The position numbers and the translations under genes were made by a program. Source: Sphingomonas sp. NFR15 (lineage in GTDB: Bacteria; Pseudomonadota; Alphaproteobacteria; Sphingomonadales; Sphingomonadaceae). From it: DNA of 64,000 bases. Each line of letters begins with the position of its first letter. The stretch's first letter is position 1. The notes beneath the pieces are model-generated. The model was not told where the DNA came from. It did not search any database and worked only from the letters and a program-made list of their open reading frames with translations. The stretch lies in contig NZ_FMWX01000008.1 of NCBI RefSeq assembly GCF_900103265.1, positions 162,071 to 226,070 of the forward strand. The letters are read 5' to 3'. Positions 25,879 through 34,019 of this stretch are shown in pieces.

Positions 25879-26853
25879 ATGACCAATTTCACGAACTTCG
25901 CAGACCTTGCCAGCCACATCGCAGCCAGCCGCGGCAACGATGCCCAGGTTGAAACTTACGAGGGTGCGTTCCTCGAGCATGACGAAATGGCGAAGATGAC
26001 CATCGTCGATCCGGCAGAGAAGGTGGAAATGCCCGATCCGGATCAGGTTCGCGTCGCCGTCGAAATGATGATGGCCACGATGTTCGATGTGCTGCGCGAC
26101 ACCCGGATGGAGGAGTTCGCCCGCGACCTCGCCTGGGGGTTCGCCAACAGCTTCCATGTCGTCGCCAAGCGGATCGAAGGCCGCGAGGATGACGCCGCCA
26201 AGAAGCTCGGTGACCTCGCCCGCAACTACGACCCCTCGGAAAGCTACGCCTTCGAACTCGAAGACACGCAGCTTCTCTGCCAGACGCTGCAGGGGTGCCG
26301 CGAGGCGATGGAGTGCATGCGCGACCATGCCGCCGAGGTCTACCGTGTCGAAACCGGCAAGCCCTTCTCGCCGGTCAGGGGGAGTCGGGTCTCGTCCGCT
26401 CTGACCGCCTCAATGGTCGACGCGCGCGACTATCTGGCCTCGCGCGCACGGGAACGCCGCGAGCAGTTCGCACCCGAAGGCCCGGTGGTTGCCTTCTCGG
26501 GAGGTCAGGTCTGGGAAGATGTCGACCTGCTCTGGGACGGTCTCGACAGCATCAAGGCACGCGTTCCGGAGATGATCCTTGCCACAACCGCACAGGCCAA
26601 GGGCTGCGATGCGGTGGCCCACGCATGGGCGGCATCGCGCGGCGTCAAGGTCATTCAGTTCCGCCTCGACAAAAGCCAGGGGAACCGCGCTGCCTTCGTA
26701 CGCAACGACCGCATCCTGGGTCTGAAGCCGGTCGAAGCCGTCGTCTGCGAAGGCTCGGGCATCCAGCAAAACCTCGCCCAGAAGCTGCGGCAGGCGGGCG
26801 TTCCGCTGCACATCGTCCGCCTCGCGCACCAGCACATCAAACAGGGCGCGTGA
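25879..26853 (+). CDS. DUF2493 (SLOG-like) plasmid protein
   Basis: 324 residues. N-terminal half is helical and acidic. The C-terminal 130 residues carry the DUF2493 Rossmann-like core: 'VVAFSGGQVWEDVDLLWDGL', 'MILATTAQAKGCDAVAHAWA', 'VIQFRLD', 'AAFVRNDRIL' and 'VEAVVCEGSGIQQNLAQKLRQAGV'. In the core the usual 'GxAxGAD' nucleotide motif appears as 'TAQAKGCD'. SLOG proteins bind nucleotide or nucleotide-derived signals, and some act in defence. It has a long structured leader and its own terminator. Confidence 0.8.
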   Translation: MTNFTNFADLASHIAASRGNDAQVETYEGAFLEHDEMAKMTIVDPAEKVEMPDPDQVRVAVEMMMATMFDVLRDTRMEEFARDLAWGFANSFHVVAKRIEGREDDAAKKLGDLARNYDPSESYAFELEDTQLLCQTLQGCREAMECMRDHAAEVYRVETGKPFSPVRGSRVSSALTASMVDARDYLASRARERREQFAPEGPVVAFSGGQVWEDVDLLWDGLDSIKARVPEMILATTAQAKGCDAVAHAWAASRGVKVIQFRLDKSQGNRAAFVRNDRILGLKPVEAVVCEGSGIQQNLAQKLRQAGVPLHIVRLAHQHIKQGA

Positions 26854-26862
26854 GCCCTGAGC

Positions 26863-26903
26863 GGAGAGGTCCTGGCTTCGGCCGGGGCCTCTCCTCCTTT
26901 TTC
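26863..26903 (+). terminator. Terminator after DUF2493 gene
   Basis: GGAGAGGTCC pairs with GGGGCCTCTCC, followed by TCCTTTTTC. Confidence 0.8.
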
Positions 26904-26934
26904 ACCGTCGCTATGCGGCGCTCAGGGGCATCGA

Positions 26935-26949
26935 GCCCCCTCGCGCCGC
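26935..26949. repeat. 15-base hairpin GGGGCATCGAGCCCC, copy 1
   Basis: Identical to 33745-33759; in both places it lies a short distance after a terminator T run. Confidence 0.6.
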
Positions 26950-27018
26950 TCGGGACTGACCTTCGGTCGTGGAGGAAACTTTCGTTTCGCCGCAGGTGTG
27001 GCCGGGTTAGGACGGCTG

Positions 27019-30000
27019 ATGTTCACTGTTCATCACAACGAGATCAAAGACTTTACCGGCGGCGAATTGGTCGAGCTGCTGCGCCGCCTCCTTTATGCCG
27101 AAGCCCGCAAGGCCGGTGTTCCGCTGCGCAGCGTCCATGTGCCGCTTCAGATCACCGTTGCCGACGGCGGCCAGGATGCCAGCATCCTTTGGACGGGCGG
27201 CGAGGCCTCGACCGATTTCTTCCCCGGGCGCGATATCATCTTCCAATGCAAGGCGAAGGACCGCGGCAACGCCCAGTGGGAACATGAGGTCTGGACGAAG
27301 CCCACACAGCCAAAGACGGTCGCGGTCAAGGTCCTCAGCGATGCGGTCCGCGATGTCCTCGCCCGCGGCGGCAGCTATATCGGGATCACCACGACCGCGC
27401 TGGTCGGCGACAAGCCCGCCGATCGCGTCCAGGCGATCAAGAAGGGTATCAAGACGGCGGGCGGAGATCCCGCCAAGCTCGCCGCCGTCGACGTCTATGG
27501 CGGCAACAAGCTTGCTGCCTGGGCCAGCGCACACCCGGCTGTGGCGGTCTGGATCAAGCAACGCAACGCGACCATTGAACTCGCCGGCTTCTCCACCCTC
27601 GATCAATGGAGCAAGCGCGCCGAAATCGCGGCGCCGGCCTTTGTCGGCAGCCCGGATCGGAAGTTCTCGCTTGGCCCCCACGATGCCGACGCGATCGACT
27701 TCTCCCAGCTTGCCGCTCGCCTTGCCGATGAACTGGACGAGCCGCGCACCTGTGCCCGCATCTGGGGTGCGTCCGGTATCGGCAAGACCCGTGCGCTCTA
27801 TCACGCGCTCTCGGCCAGCACCGGCCTGCTCGGCGGGCTGACGGCCGCCAACTTCATCTTCTGCGACTATAATGAGGTCGCCTCGCGCCTCTGGGACGTC
27901 GCCAACCAGGTCGTGAAAGACGGCGCCGATACGGTGCTCGTGGTCGACGGATGCCCGCTGCGCGAGGCTCGCCGGCTGAACGACATTGCGCGGGGCGAGG
28001 GGAGCGCGCTGCGTATCATCACGATCGGCGCCGATGGCATCGACCATGACGACCATTGCGTCATGATCCGCCCGACCTCGGCGGACCGGTCGACCATTCG
28101 CGGTATTCTCAAGGCCGGACTGCCCAAGGCGAAGGCCGACGAACTCGATTATCTCGCCGAATTCTGCGACGGCTTTCCACGCATCGCGGTGTCCTTCACC
28201 AGGAGTTACGGAAAGACGGGCATCCTCAAGTCGGCCGACGCCGTCGCCCAGCAGATTCTCGATGGTGTCGGCGCCGAGCGCGAAACGGTCCGTGCGCTCG
28301 AGTGCCTCTCGCTCTTCAGCCAGCTCTCGCCCGACGAAGATCCCGGAGCGTTCGACAAGATCGCAGAGATGCTGGTTCAGATGAAGGGCGAGCTGATGTA
28401 CGAAAACCTCGTCATCGCCGCCGGGCAGCACCTGGTCGGTCGCAACTATGGCGCGATGAACGCACAGCCCCGGCCGATCGCCGACTTCCTCGCGCTCCGC
28501 CGGCTTGACTATCTGCGGCCATCTACCGTGATAGGCTTTCTTGGCGGCGCACTTCCTCATCACCGTAAGGCGATGCTCGCGCGCTGGCGCTATCTCACCC
28601 GATCGCGCACCTTGAGCGACGTCATCCACAGCCTCCTGCGCGGCTCCTTTGCGGACGAGGCCATCGTCCATCCCGACGTGGCGCAATATCTTCCCGCCTT
28701 CGCGCACGTCGAACCCGACCGTGTCGGGACTGCCCTCTATTTCGTCATCGGCCGTATGCCGCTCGATGATCTGGCTGCGATCGAGGTCACGGAGGAACTG
28801 GTCGATACGCTGCGACTGCTCGCCGGACGCCAGGACAGTTTCCGGCCCGCCGCACAGATGATCTTGCGCCTGGCAGCCGTCGCAGACACCGAGGGAACGC
28901 AACCCATCGTCAGTCTTTTGCGCCAGCTCTTCCAGGTCGCGCTCGCCGGAACACAAGCCGATGATCGGCGGCGCCGCGAAGCGTTGGAGCAGGCACTCGA
29001 GGAGGACGATCCGCGCATCCGCCGCGCCGGCGTCGAAGCGCTCGGCGCCATGATCCAGACCTATCTTTCCCGTTCGGAAGATTTCGAGCAGGTCGGGGCC
29101 GAACCCTATGGGCCCGAATGGGCACCGCCAGACAATGGCACGATCCATGCCTATTTCAACTGGGCTCTCGACCGCCTGCGCGAGGTCTGGACCAAGGATG
29201 CCGCGCTTCGTCCCGCGATCGAAGAACACGTCGCCGGCGACCTGCGCAACCTCATCATGCCCGAGCTGCTCCCCACGATCGAGGCGTTCATCGGCGACGT
29301 CGTGGCGGTCTCCGGTCACTATATCGCCGCGACCAAGAGCATCGGCGATTGGCTCTATTTCGACAGCCCCGAGACGCCGACGAACTTCTCTGGCGCCGTC
29401 CGCGGTCTTTATGATGTTACCCTGCCCAAAGACCCCGTTGATCAGGCGCTGCTCTACAGCCGTTTCTGGGTATCGGATATTCACGACCCGGATCGGCGAT
29501 ACGCCGAGGACCATGACAATCCCGACTTCGAATATGGCGCACGACGCGCGGCTGCGCTCGCAGCCGGCATCGCCGCCAACCCCAACCTGCGCGCGCGAGC
29601 CATTCGGGTCATGTCGAGCCAGGAGCTGAATTCTCCGCATCCCTTCGCCCACGCCCTGGCGCAGCATTTGCCGGACCCGCTCGACGCCATTGAACAGGCC
29701 GTCACCGCGCTCGATGCCAGCGGAAATAGGGCGGGCGCCAACTTTGTCGGTGCCCTCCTGTCAGCACTCGATCGCCGCCTCGCCGACAACCCTGAAGAGG
29801 TTGCCAAGCTCGAGGCGATCGCCAAGCAGTCGACGGTTCTCACCGCCAACCGAATGTATATTCCGACGTTTTTGCGCGTCACCGACCAGCGTCTCGACGA
29901 GCTGACCAACGATGTCCGTCAGCAGCGGGTCACCCCGCCGCAGACCGTCGTCATCTCCTACGGCAAGGGCCTCGCCGAGGTGTCGTCTGACGCGCTCGGA

Positions 30001-30837
30001 CGCTTCATCCACGCCTTGGTTGATCGCGGTGAAGAGGGCGGCGCCTGGGCCGCCCTCGAGATCCTCTCCATGGTCACCCACGGCGACAAGGCGCTGGCAC
30101 CCGAGATGATCGCGCTGGTGAAGGTCGCGCTTCTCTCACCATCGATCGCCGACGGCGCCGAAGGCAACGCATCGAATGCCGATTACAACTATGATCGCAT
30201 GCTCCGGCTGCTCGATGCCGCCGGCGCGATCGATCGCACCTTTGCGCACGCGTTCGCAGTTCAAATCGAGCAGGCCTGCCGAACCGCCGGCGGGCGAAAC
30301 GGCCGTAACTCAGACGCGTTGCGCAGCGCGCTTCCGATCGTGATCCAGCGCGCCCCGACCGAGGTCTGGCCTGTGCTCGCAGGCTTTTACGAGATCGCCA
30401 CCCGCGTCGAGCGGGAGCGTCTGAACGCCATCATCTCGGCGACAAAGCTCTTTGCCTATGACGTCTCGCGCACCGGCCCAGGCGCGCTCTTCGGAACGCC
30501 ACTCAACCTCATGCTCGATTGGGTGAAGGTCGATCCGGATGCCCGGATCGCCTTCCTCCTCAGCTTCTTCCCCATCCTCGAACAGAAGGGCGGGACATTC
30601 GTCTGGCACCCGGCCTTGCAGCAGCTCGCCAAGCTCTATGGCGGCCGCAAGCGTTTCCGCGAGGCGCTTCGCCAGCGCATCTATCCCAGTTCCTGGGGCG
30701 GATCGCTAAACGCGCATCTTACTAGCTTCAAGGCGCCGCTGGCGGCGTGGGCGAATGACCGAGTTCTCGGCGATTGGGCGAGCGGGATGCTCGACACCGT
30801 AGAACGGTCTCTGGCGGACAATTTCTACGGGCGCTGA
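27019..30837 (+). CDS. PD-(D/E)XK-like nuclease + STAND-type NTPase + helical repeat protein, candidate defence protein
   Basis: 1272 residues from ATG 27019 (AGGA six bases upstream; GTG 26998 is an alternative). Residues 12-90 resemble a restriction-type nuclease: Glu16 in 'GGELVELL', Asp53 in 'ADGGQDASI', and Gln76-x-Lys78 in 'IIFQCKAK'. Residues 245-320 hold a P-loop NTPase: Walker A 'GASGIGKT' (250-257) and Walker B 'TVLVVDG' (305-311), with a winged-helix-like region after about 400. Residues 500-1272 are a long run of helices, probably HEAT or TPR-like ('RIRRAGVEALGAMI', 'LGRFIHALVDRG'). This three-part order is that of Avs/STAND antiphage sensors with a nuclease effector. It sits alone between terminator and a small gene, in a cluster with other accessory genes. 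Defence role is inferred. Confidence 0.72.
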   Translation: MFTVHHNEIKDFTGGELVELLRRLLYAEARKAGVPLRSVHVPLQITVADGGQDASILWTGGEASTDFFPGRDIIFQCKAKDRGNAQWEHEVWTKPTQPKTVAVKVLSDAVRDVLARGGSYIGITTTALVGDKPADRVQAIKKGIKTAGGDPAKLAAVDVYGGNKLAAWASAHPAVAVWIKQRNATIELAGFSTLDQWSKRAEIAAPAFVGSPDRKFSLGPHDADAIDFSQLAARLADELDEPRTCARIWGASGIGKTRALYHALSASTGLLGGLTAANFIFCDYNEVASRLWDVANQVVKDGADTVLVVDGCPLREARRLNDIARGEGSALRIITIGADGIDHDDHCVMIRPTSADRSTIRGILKAGLPKAKADELDYLAEFCDGFPRIAVSFTRSYGKTGILKSADAVAQQILDGVGAERETVRALECLSLFSQLSPDEDPGAFDKIAEMLVQMKGELMYENLVIAAGQHLVGRNYGAMNAQPRPIADFLALRRLDYLRPSTVIGFLGGALPHHRKAMLARWRYLTRSRTLSDVIHSLLRGSFADEAIVHPDVAQYLPAFAHVEPDRVGTALYFVIGRMPLDDLAAIEVTEELVDTLRLLAGRQDSFRPAAQMILRLAAVADTEGTQPIVSLLRQLFQVALAGTQADDRRRREALEQALEEDDPRIRRAGVEALGAMIQTYLSRSEDFEQVGAEPYGPEWAPPDNGTIHAYFNWALDRLREVWTKDAALRPAIEEHVAGDLRNLIMPELLPTIEAFIGDVVAVSGHYIAATKSIGDWLYFDSPETPTNFSGAVRGLYDVTLPKDPVDQALLYSRFWVSDIHDPDRRYAEDHDNPDFEYGARRAAALAAGIAANPNLRARAIRVMSSQELNSPHPFAHALAQHLPDPLDAIEQAVTALDASGNRAGANFVGALLSALDRRLADNPEEVAKLEAIAKQSTVLTANRMYIPTFLRVTDQRLDELTNDVRQQRVTPPQTVVISYGKGLAEVSSDALGRFIHALVDRGEEGGAWAALEILSMVTHGDKALAPEMIALVKVALLSPSIADGAEGNASNADYNYDRMLRLLDAAGAIDRTFAHAFAVQIEQACRTAGGRNGRNSDALRSALPIVIQRAPTEVWPVLAGFYEIATRVERERLNAIISATKLFAYDVSRTGPGALFGTPLNLMLDWVKVDPDARIAFLLSFFPILEQKGGTFVWHPALQQLAKLYGGRKRFREALRQRIYPSSWGGSLNAHLTSFKAPLAAWANDRVLGDWASGMLDTVERSLADNFYGR

Positions 30838-30909
30838 CGCGCCCATATTCCGGGAAACGGATCGAGAAGAGGAGGAGCGAGGGAGCGGTTCCAACGAGGG
30901 AGGACGTCC

Positions 30910-31488
30910 ATGTCCATCACGTTCCGCATCGCCACTGCTTCCGACGATCAGCCCGGTCCTGTCGCCGCCATCAATGCGCGCCAGCTCGCTGCCTTCCGCG
31001 CCTATCTGCGGGAGGAGGGCGAACGCCTCGGTCTTGCCCTGCTCGATCCCGACAGCGACGAGGAGCGCGTGCTCGCGCTCAACTTCGATGCACGAGTCTG
31101 TCCGCTCGCGCTCGCCTCGGTCGCACGCGTTTTCGACCACGATGCCGCGGCGATCGCGGTGCTCGACGAAGCCCAGTTCCGGGGTCGCCGGATCACAGTC
31201 TGGTGGTACGAAAGCGATCGCGCGATCCGTATGCGCCCGTCGCTCACATCGGATCATGGAGACGAACTCGATCTCGCCGAGAGTGATGCCCACGCGCTGC
31301 TCGAAGGCCTCGGGCTCAATCCCGACCTGGTTGGCGAAATCCCGATCGATACGATCCGGGATCGGCTTGCCAATCCGGCGATACAGCGCCGCGCCGAAGC
31401 CGATGGAATCGCCGCCATGCTCGAGCGGCTAGAGCGTCTTCTTGCGACTGCGGATGCCGACGACAGTTCCCGCCTCGAATGGGCATAG
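30910..31488 (+). CDS. Conserved plasmid hypothetical protein
   Basis: 192 residues, with GGGAGGAC as ribosome site nine bases before the ATG. The first half is a mixed alpha/beta domain ('FRIATASDDQPGPVAAINARQ', 'ITVWWYESDRAIRMRP'). The second half is helical with an acidic 'DHGDELDLAESDAH'. No known family. It follows the STAND-like gene by 72 bases without a terminator and could be its partner or a read-through neighbour. Confidence 0.65.
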   Translation: MSITFRIATASDDQPGPVAAINARQLAAFRAYLREEGERLGLALLDPDSDEERVLALNFDARVCPLALASVARVFDHDAAAIAVLDEAQFRGRRITVWWYESDRAIRMRPSLTSDHGDELDLAESDAHALLEGLGLNPDLVGEIPIDTIRDRLANPAIQRRAEADGIAAMLERLERLLATADADDSSRLEWA

Positions 31489-31515
31489 CCTCCGCCCGAT
31501 CGACGGTATGAAGAC

Positions 31516-31545
31516 GGGCGCGTCACATGCTGGCGCGCCCTTTTC
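31516..31545 (+). terminator. Terminator after the 30910 gene
   Basis: Perfect arms GGGCGCG / CGCGCCC (31516-31522, 31534-31540) followed by TTTTC. Confidence 0.75.
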
Positions 31546-31621
31546 TTGGCCCATGGCCCAAGCTTATCAACGTCACACGCGCGGCATCCTTGAAATCCGA
31601 ACGGTCGCGTCCAATGTCGTC

Positions 31622-31802
31622 AGTGAGGGTGTGGCCACGCCCTCACTTGGATAGCGAAACAGACCAGCAAAACCGAAAAATCAGAACCCAGACAGCGAAA
31701 CAGCAAACCGAAAACAGCCAGCAAAAACTTAGATCCAAACAGCGAACCCGAAAAATCCAGCAAACAGCGAACCCAGATCCAGAAAAGCGAACCAGGAAAA
31801 TA
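31622..31802. repeat. Hairpin plus T-depleted A-rich repeat tract (possible replication or transfer site)
   Basis: A palindrome AGTGAGGGTG / CGCCCTCACT (31622-31631, 31638-31647) is followed by about 150 bases almost without T on the plus strand, built from variants of CAGCGAAAC, CAGCAAAC and CGAAAAATC. One 13-base unit (AAACAGCGAACCC) occurs exactly at 31737 and 31762. The open frame running through it would be Gln/Lys/Arg/Thr-rich low-complexity sequence and is not believed. Confidence 0.55.
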
Positions 31803-31892
31803 GGGGGCGGCCCCTCAAAACACCGAACAAACGCGTTGCAACGTATTCCCCTTCAATCTGGGGGCGCGTCCCCATCGCTGAAAGTCAGAGCG

Positions 31893-31976
31893 ATGGAATG
31901 GCACGATTTCGCAGAGATCCTGTTTGGACTCGCGGCTGTGATCACCGCCCTAAAACAGGGCGGCAAGAAGAAGTGA
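31893..31976 (+). CDS. Possible 27-residue hydrophobic peptide
   Basis: ATG to TGA encodes an aromatic and hydrophobic stretch ('WHDFAEILFGLAAVITAL') ending in Lys-rich 'GGKKK', as in small membrane peptides. Ribosome site is weak. The ORF precedes a terminator, which supports transcription. Confidence 0.35.
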   Translation: MEWHDFAEILFGLAAVITALKQGGKKK

Positions 31977-31979
31977 AGG

Positions 31980-32010
31980 AGGGCGGTGGGCGAGAGCCTG
32001 CCGCCCTTTC
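31980..32010 (+). terminator. Terminator-like hairpin between convergent genes
   Basis: AGGGCGG (31980-31986) and CCGCCCT (32001-32007) with TTTC after. Lies just before the end of the leftward 32029 gene. Confidence 0.6.
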
Positions 32011-32028
32011 ACGTTTAACGCTCGGCGA

Positions 32029-32205
32029 TCAGGCGGCCGGGGGCTTTTCTCGGCCATTCTTCGGCTTCAGCAGCGCGTCAATCGCGCTGCTCAGATGATG
32101 CGACGCCTCGTCCTCGCCGATCGTGGAAAGATATTCCAGTGCCTGCCGCATCAGCGCCAGACCGAGCGCCCGCCGGACGGTCGGCGCGTTCGCATTGCGA
32201 TCCAT
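32029..32205 (-). CDS. Small plasmid hypothetical protein
   Basis: 58 residues from the ATG at 32205, chosen because GAGGTG precedes it; the frame is open to 32313. Helical ('RRALGLALMRQALEYLSTIGED') with a basic C-terminus. Family not recognised. A 10-base perfect hairpin (32264-32288) lies in its upstream leader. Confidence 0.55.
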   Translation of the reverse strand: MDRNANAPTVRRALGLALMRQALEYLSTIGEDEASHHLSSAIDALLKPKNGREKPPAA

Positions 32206-32537
32206 AGCATCACCTCGGGCGTTGAGGCCTCCAAGGAGATGCCGGCACACCCCGACCAGATCAGCTCCCGCGCGCTGGGCGCGGGAGCCGGGGCTGGTAA
32301 CACGTCGAGACATGCGCCTACGCTTTTAGTGCCGAGGCACCTGGACATATGCGCAGGCACCCCGGCGTGAAAGCTCACCCCGAGTTGCCGTTCTCGACGG
32401 GATTACCAGTCCCGGCGCTGCCCGTTCTGCAGCGCACAAGGGGCCTAACACAGGCGCACGGTCGAACCAACCCGACGGGCCCGGTTCTCGCTCAGGGACT
32501 TGCCGATCCGTCCTTCAAGGACCTGGGCGATTACCTT
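32206..32537. other. Gap between leftward genes; hairpin only
   Basis: Contains the perfect hairpin GCTCCCGCGC / GCGCGGGAGC (32264-32273, 32279-32288) and a smaller palindrome GTGCC-GA-GGCAC near 32330. No supported gene. Confidence 0.5.
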
Positions 32538-33096
32538 TCAGCTGAGCCTATGTAGCAAGTTGATCCGGTCGATCATGACCGTCTCCTCACCATTAAGTGC
32601 AAGCGCTGCCACGACAGCTGAATAGCAGAAACGCCGACGCCTTGTCGGCTCGATCATCTGCTGCGTCGGCATGATAAGCGCAGCGCCGACCAGAAGCGCC
32701 ACTTCCCTTAGGCTGTGCAACCGTTCGACATGATCGCGAACCTGTTCATGGTCGAAGCTGTCGACAGTCAGATGATGCGCAAAGCGGTTGCGGATCGTCG
32801 CCATCCGCAGCAGCTCGCGCGCGAAATCCGGGTAAATGATGCCCATCGCCTCGGCCATCACGACCTTGTTCCGGAACGTCGATAAGGGCGCGCTGCCCCC
32901 CCGGCGAGAACAGATCCTTCTCCATGTCTCCCGAATAGGCGTCGAGGTTCGCGCGCAGCAACTCGGCCAGTGCATCTTCGAGATGTGCCATGCAGACGAT
33001 CGCAAGGGTGCGATCGCTGGTCTCCACACTCTCAGCCAGATCTATCATCAACTGCATTTCATTCCGGTCGTAGACCGGCACCTTTCGCTTCTTCAT
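32538..33096 (-). pseudogene. MltR-like regulator, frameshifted in a G7 run
   Basis: The first half (from ATG 33096) reads 'MKKRKVPVYDRNEMQLMIDLA' and 'TLAIVCMAHLEDALAELL', then 'LFSPGG'. The rest of the family pattern ('APLSTFRNKVVMAEAMGIIY', 'MATIRNRFAHHLT', typical of MltR/mannitol-repressor-like proteins) continues in another frame to a stop at 32538. Removing one G from the run of seven (C7 on the plus strand, 32896-32902) restores a single frame of about 185 residues. It is therefore a recent frameshift, a phase-variable switch or a sequencing error. Members act as small regulators or in TA-like pairs. Confidence 0.75.
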
Positions 33097-33265
33097 CTAT
33101 CCCGTGCCCTGCATCCGCGCTGATCGAAACTGTTGCCTTCGGTTCGGGCCAGTTCCCACGGCACGCTAGAATACCAACAATGCGTCGCTCTCGGCGCCCA
33201 GCCTCAACCTCCAGAGAATGAAATCTCTCACAGACTTCCAAGGATGTCGTTGAGGGAACCACCGC

Positions 33266-33401
33266 GTCAAGGACGGCGGGGCCCCACCATTTTCTTCGGC
33301 GGATCGAGGGCAGTGCTCAAGCTTCAGCGGCAGTGCCTCGCCGAAGAAAATCGTGACCCCCACCGCCGCTGCGCGGCGCCGGCTGTGCCGGCGTCCCTGA
33401 C
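33266..33401 (+). promoter_or_regulatory. Structured leader element, copy 2 (before the 33460 gene)
   Basis: Blocks GTCAAGGA (33266), ATTTTC (33289), GAAAATC (33346), GGCTGTGCCGGC (33381) and GTCCCTGAC (33393), matching copy 1. The outer arms also pair: TCGTTGAGGGA near 33247 with TCCCTCAACGA near 33411, giving one long folded leader. Confidence 0.6.
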
Positions 33402-33459
33402 CCGGCGGCTCCCTCAACGACGGCCATTCCCCTGTCATTCAAGACGACAGGAGGCTCCC

Positions 33460-33684
33460 ATGCAGATCAACTCGACCGCCGCGCACGCCGACACCGTCAA
33501 CTATCTCGCCGCGCTGGCCTTCGCCGAACGCCGCGCGCTCCACAGTTTCTTCGACCAGCACGTCATCGAGGAAGGGGACGGTCACTACATCGCCATCGAC
33601 GAGGGTGACTATGACGCGCTGCCGATGCGGCTTATCGAGCGGGTGGTCCACACGGTGCCGGGCCGGATGTCCGACGAGTTCTAA
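33460..33684 (+). CDS. Small plasmid protein, unknown function
   Basis: 74 residues from ATG 33460 with CAGGAGG upstream. Helical, acidic, His-rich middle ('FFDQHVIEEGDGHYIAIDEG'). No known domain. It has an elaborate structured leader and a strong terminator, so expression seems tightly set. Confidence 0.65.
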   Translation: MQINSTAAHADTVNYLAALAFAERRALHSFFDQHVIEEGDGHYIAIDEGDYDALPMRLIERVVHTVPGRMSDEF

Positions 33685-33690
33685 GCGACG

Positions 33691-33721
33691 GGGAGGGGCG
33701 GTGACGCCTCTCCCTTTTTTT
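33691..33721 (+). terminator. Terminator after the 33460 gene
   Basis: GGGAGGGGCG pairs with CGCCTCTCCC (one G-U), followed by seven T. Confidence 0.85.
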
Positions 33722-33733
33722 GTGCTCAGGGTA

Positions 33734-33769
33734 CACGGGCATGAGGGGCATCGAGCCCCCATGCCCGTG
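33734..33769. repeat. Long hairpin containing GGGGCATCGAGCCCC, copy 2
   Basis: CACGGGCATG pairs with CATGCCCGTG around the 15-base core 33745-33759, which is identical to 26935-26949. It lies between two convergent genes. Confidence 0.65.
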
Positions 33770-33797
33770 CCGCGACTTCGTCGCGGCGAAGTCGGCC

Positions 33798-34019
33798 TCA
33801 GGCCGCCAGCCGCTTCTCGACTTCTTCGATTCCGAGCGCCTTGATACGCCCGGTCAGCACTTCCAATCGCCTGCCGTCGAGCTTTAGTAACCCCGACTTT
33901 TCTACGGCCTTGATCGCTTCCTCACGCTCGCGTTTCGCAAGCTGCTCGCGCTTCTCGGCGAGCCGCCGCTCTTCCTCCTCGAGCGCCTGCCGTTCCTGTT
34001 CCAATGTACGTGCCATCAT
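33798..34019 (-). CDS. Small coiled-coil plasmid protein (TraC/TraD- or DUF6437-like)
   Basis: 73 residues: an N-terminal coiled coil of Glu/Arg/Lys heptads ('EQERQALEEEERRLAEKREQ'), then 'KSGLLKLDGRRLEVLTGRIKAL'. Short coiled-coil proteins of this form (TraC, TraD in Ti plasmids; DUF6437 in sphingomonads) are encoded beside coupling-protein genes. It is on the opposite strand to the transfer operon. Two ATGs (34019, 34016) are possible. Confidence 0.6.
   Translation of the reverse strand: MMARTLEQERQALEEEERRLAEKREQLAKREREEAIKAVEKSGLLKLDGRRLEVLTGRIKALGIEEVEKRLAA

Noticed and set aside
27007..29667. 886-residue minus-strand open frame
   Set aside because: Opposite the STAND-type gene, which has clear motifs and a ribosome site; the antisense protein has none.
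31651..31802. CRISPR array
   Set aside because: Units are short, variable and overlapping, with no constant repeat length or distinct spacers, and no cas genes are present.
31527..31892. N-terminal part of the 149-residue open frame through the A-rich tract
   Set aside because: Low-complexity Gln/Lys/Arg product caused by T depletion, no ribosome site; only the last 27 codons are kept as a possible peptide.
32264..32420. tRNA-like folding in the GC-rich gap
   Set aside because: A hairpin and a partial TTC-like loop are present but there is no cloverleaf, acceptor pairing or anticodon arm.
33133..33459. N-terminal extension of the 33460 gene
   Set aside because: It runs through a long inverted repeat that matches the leader of another gene; the ribosome site fits ATG 33460.
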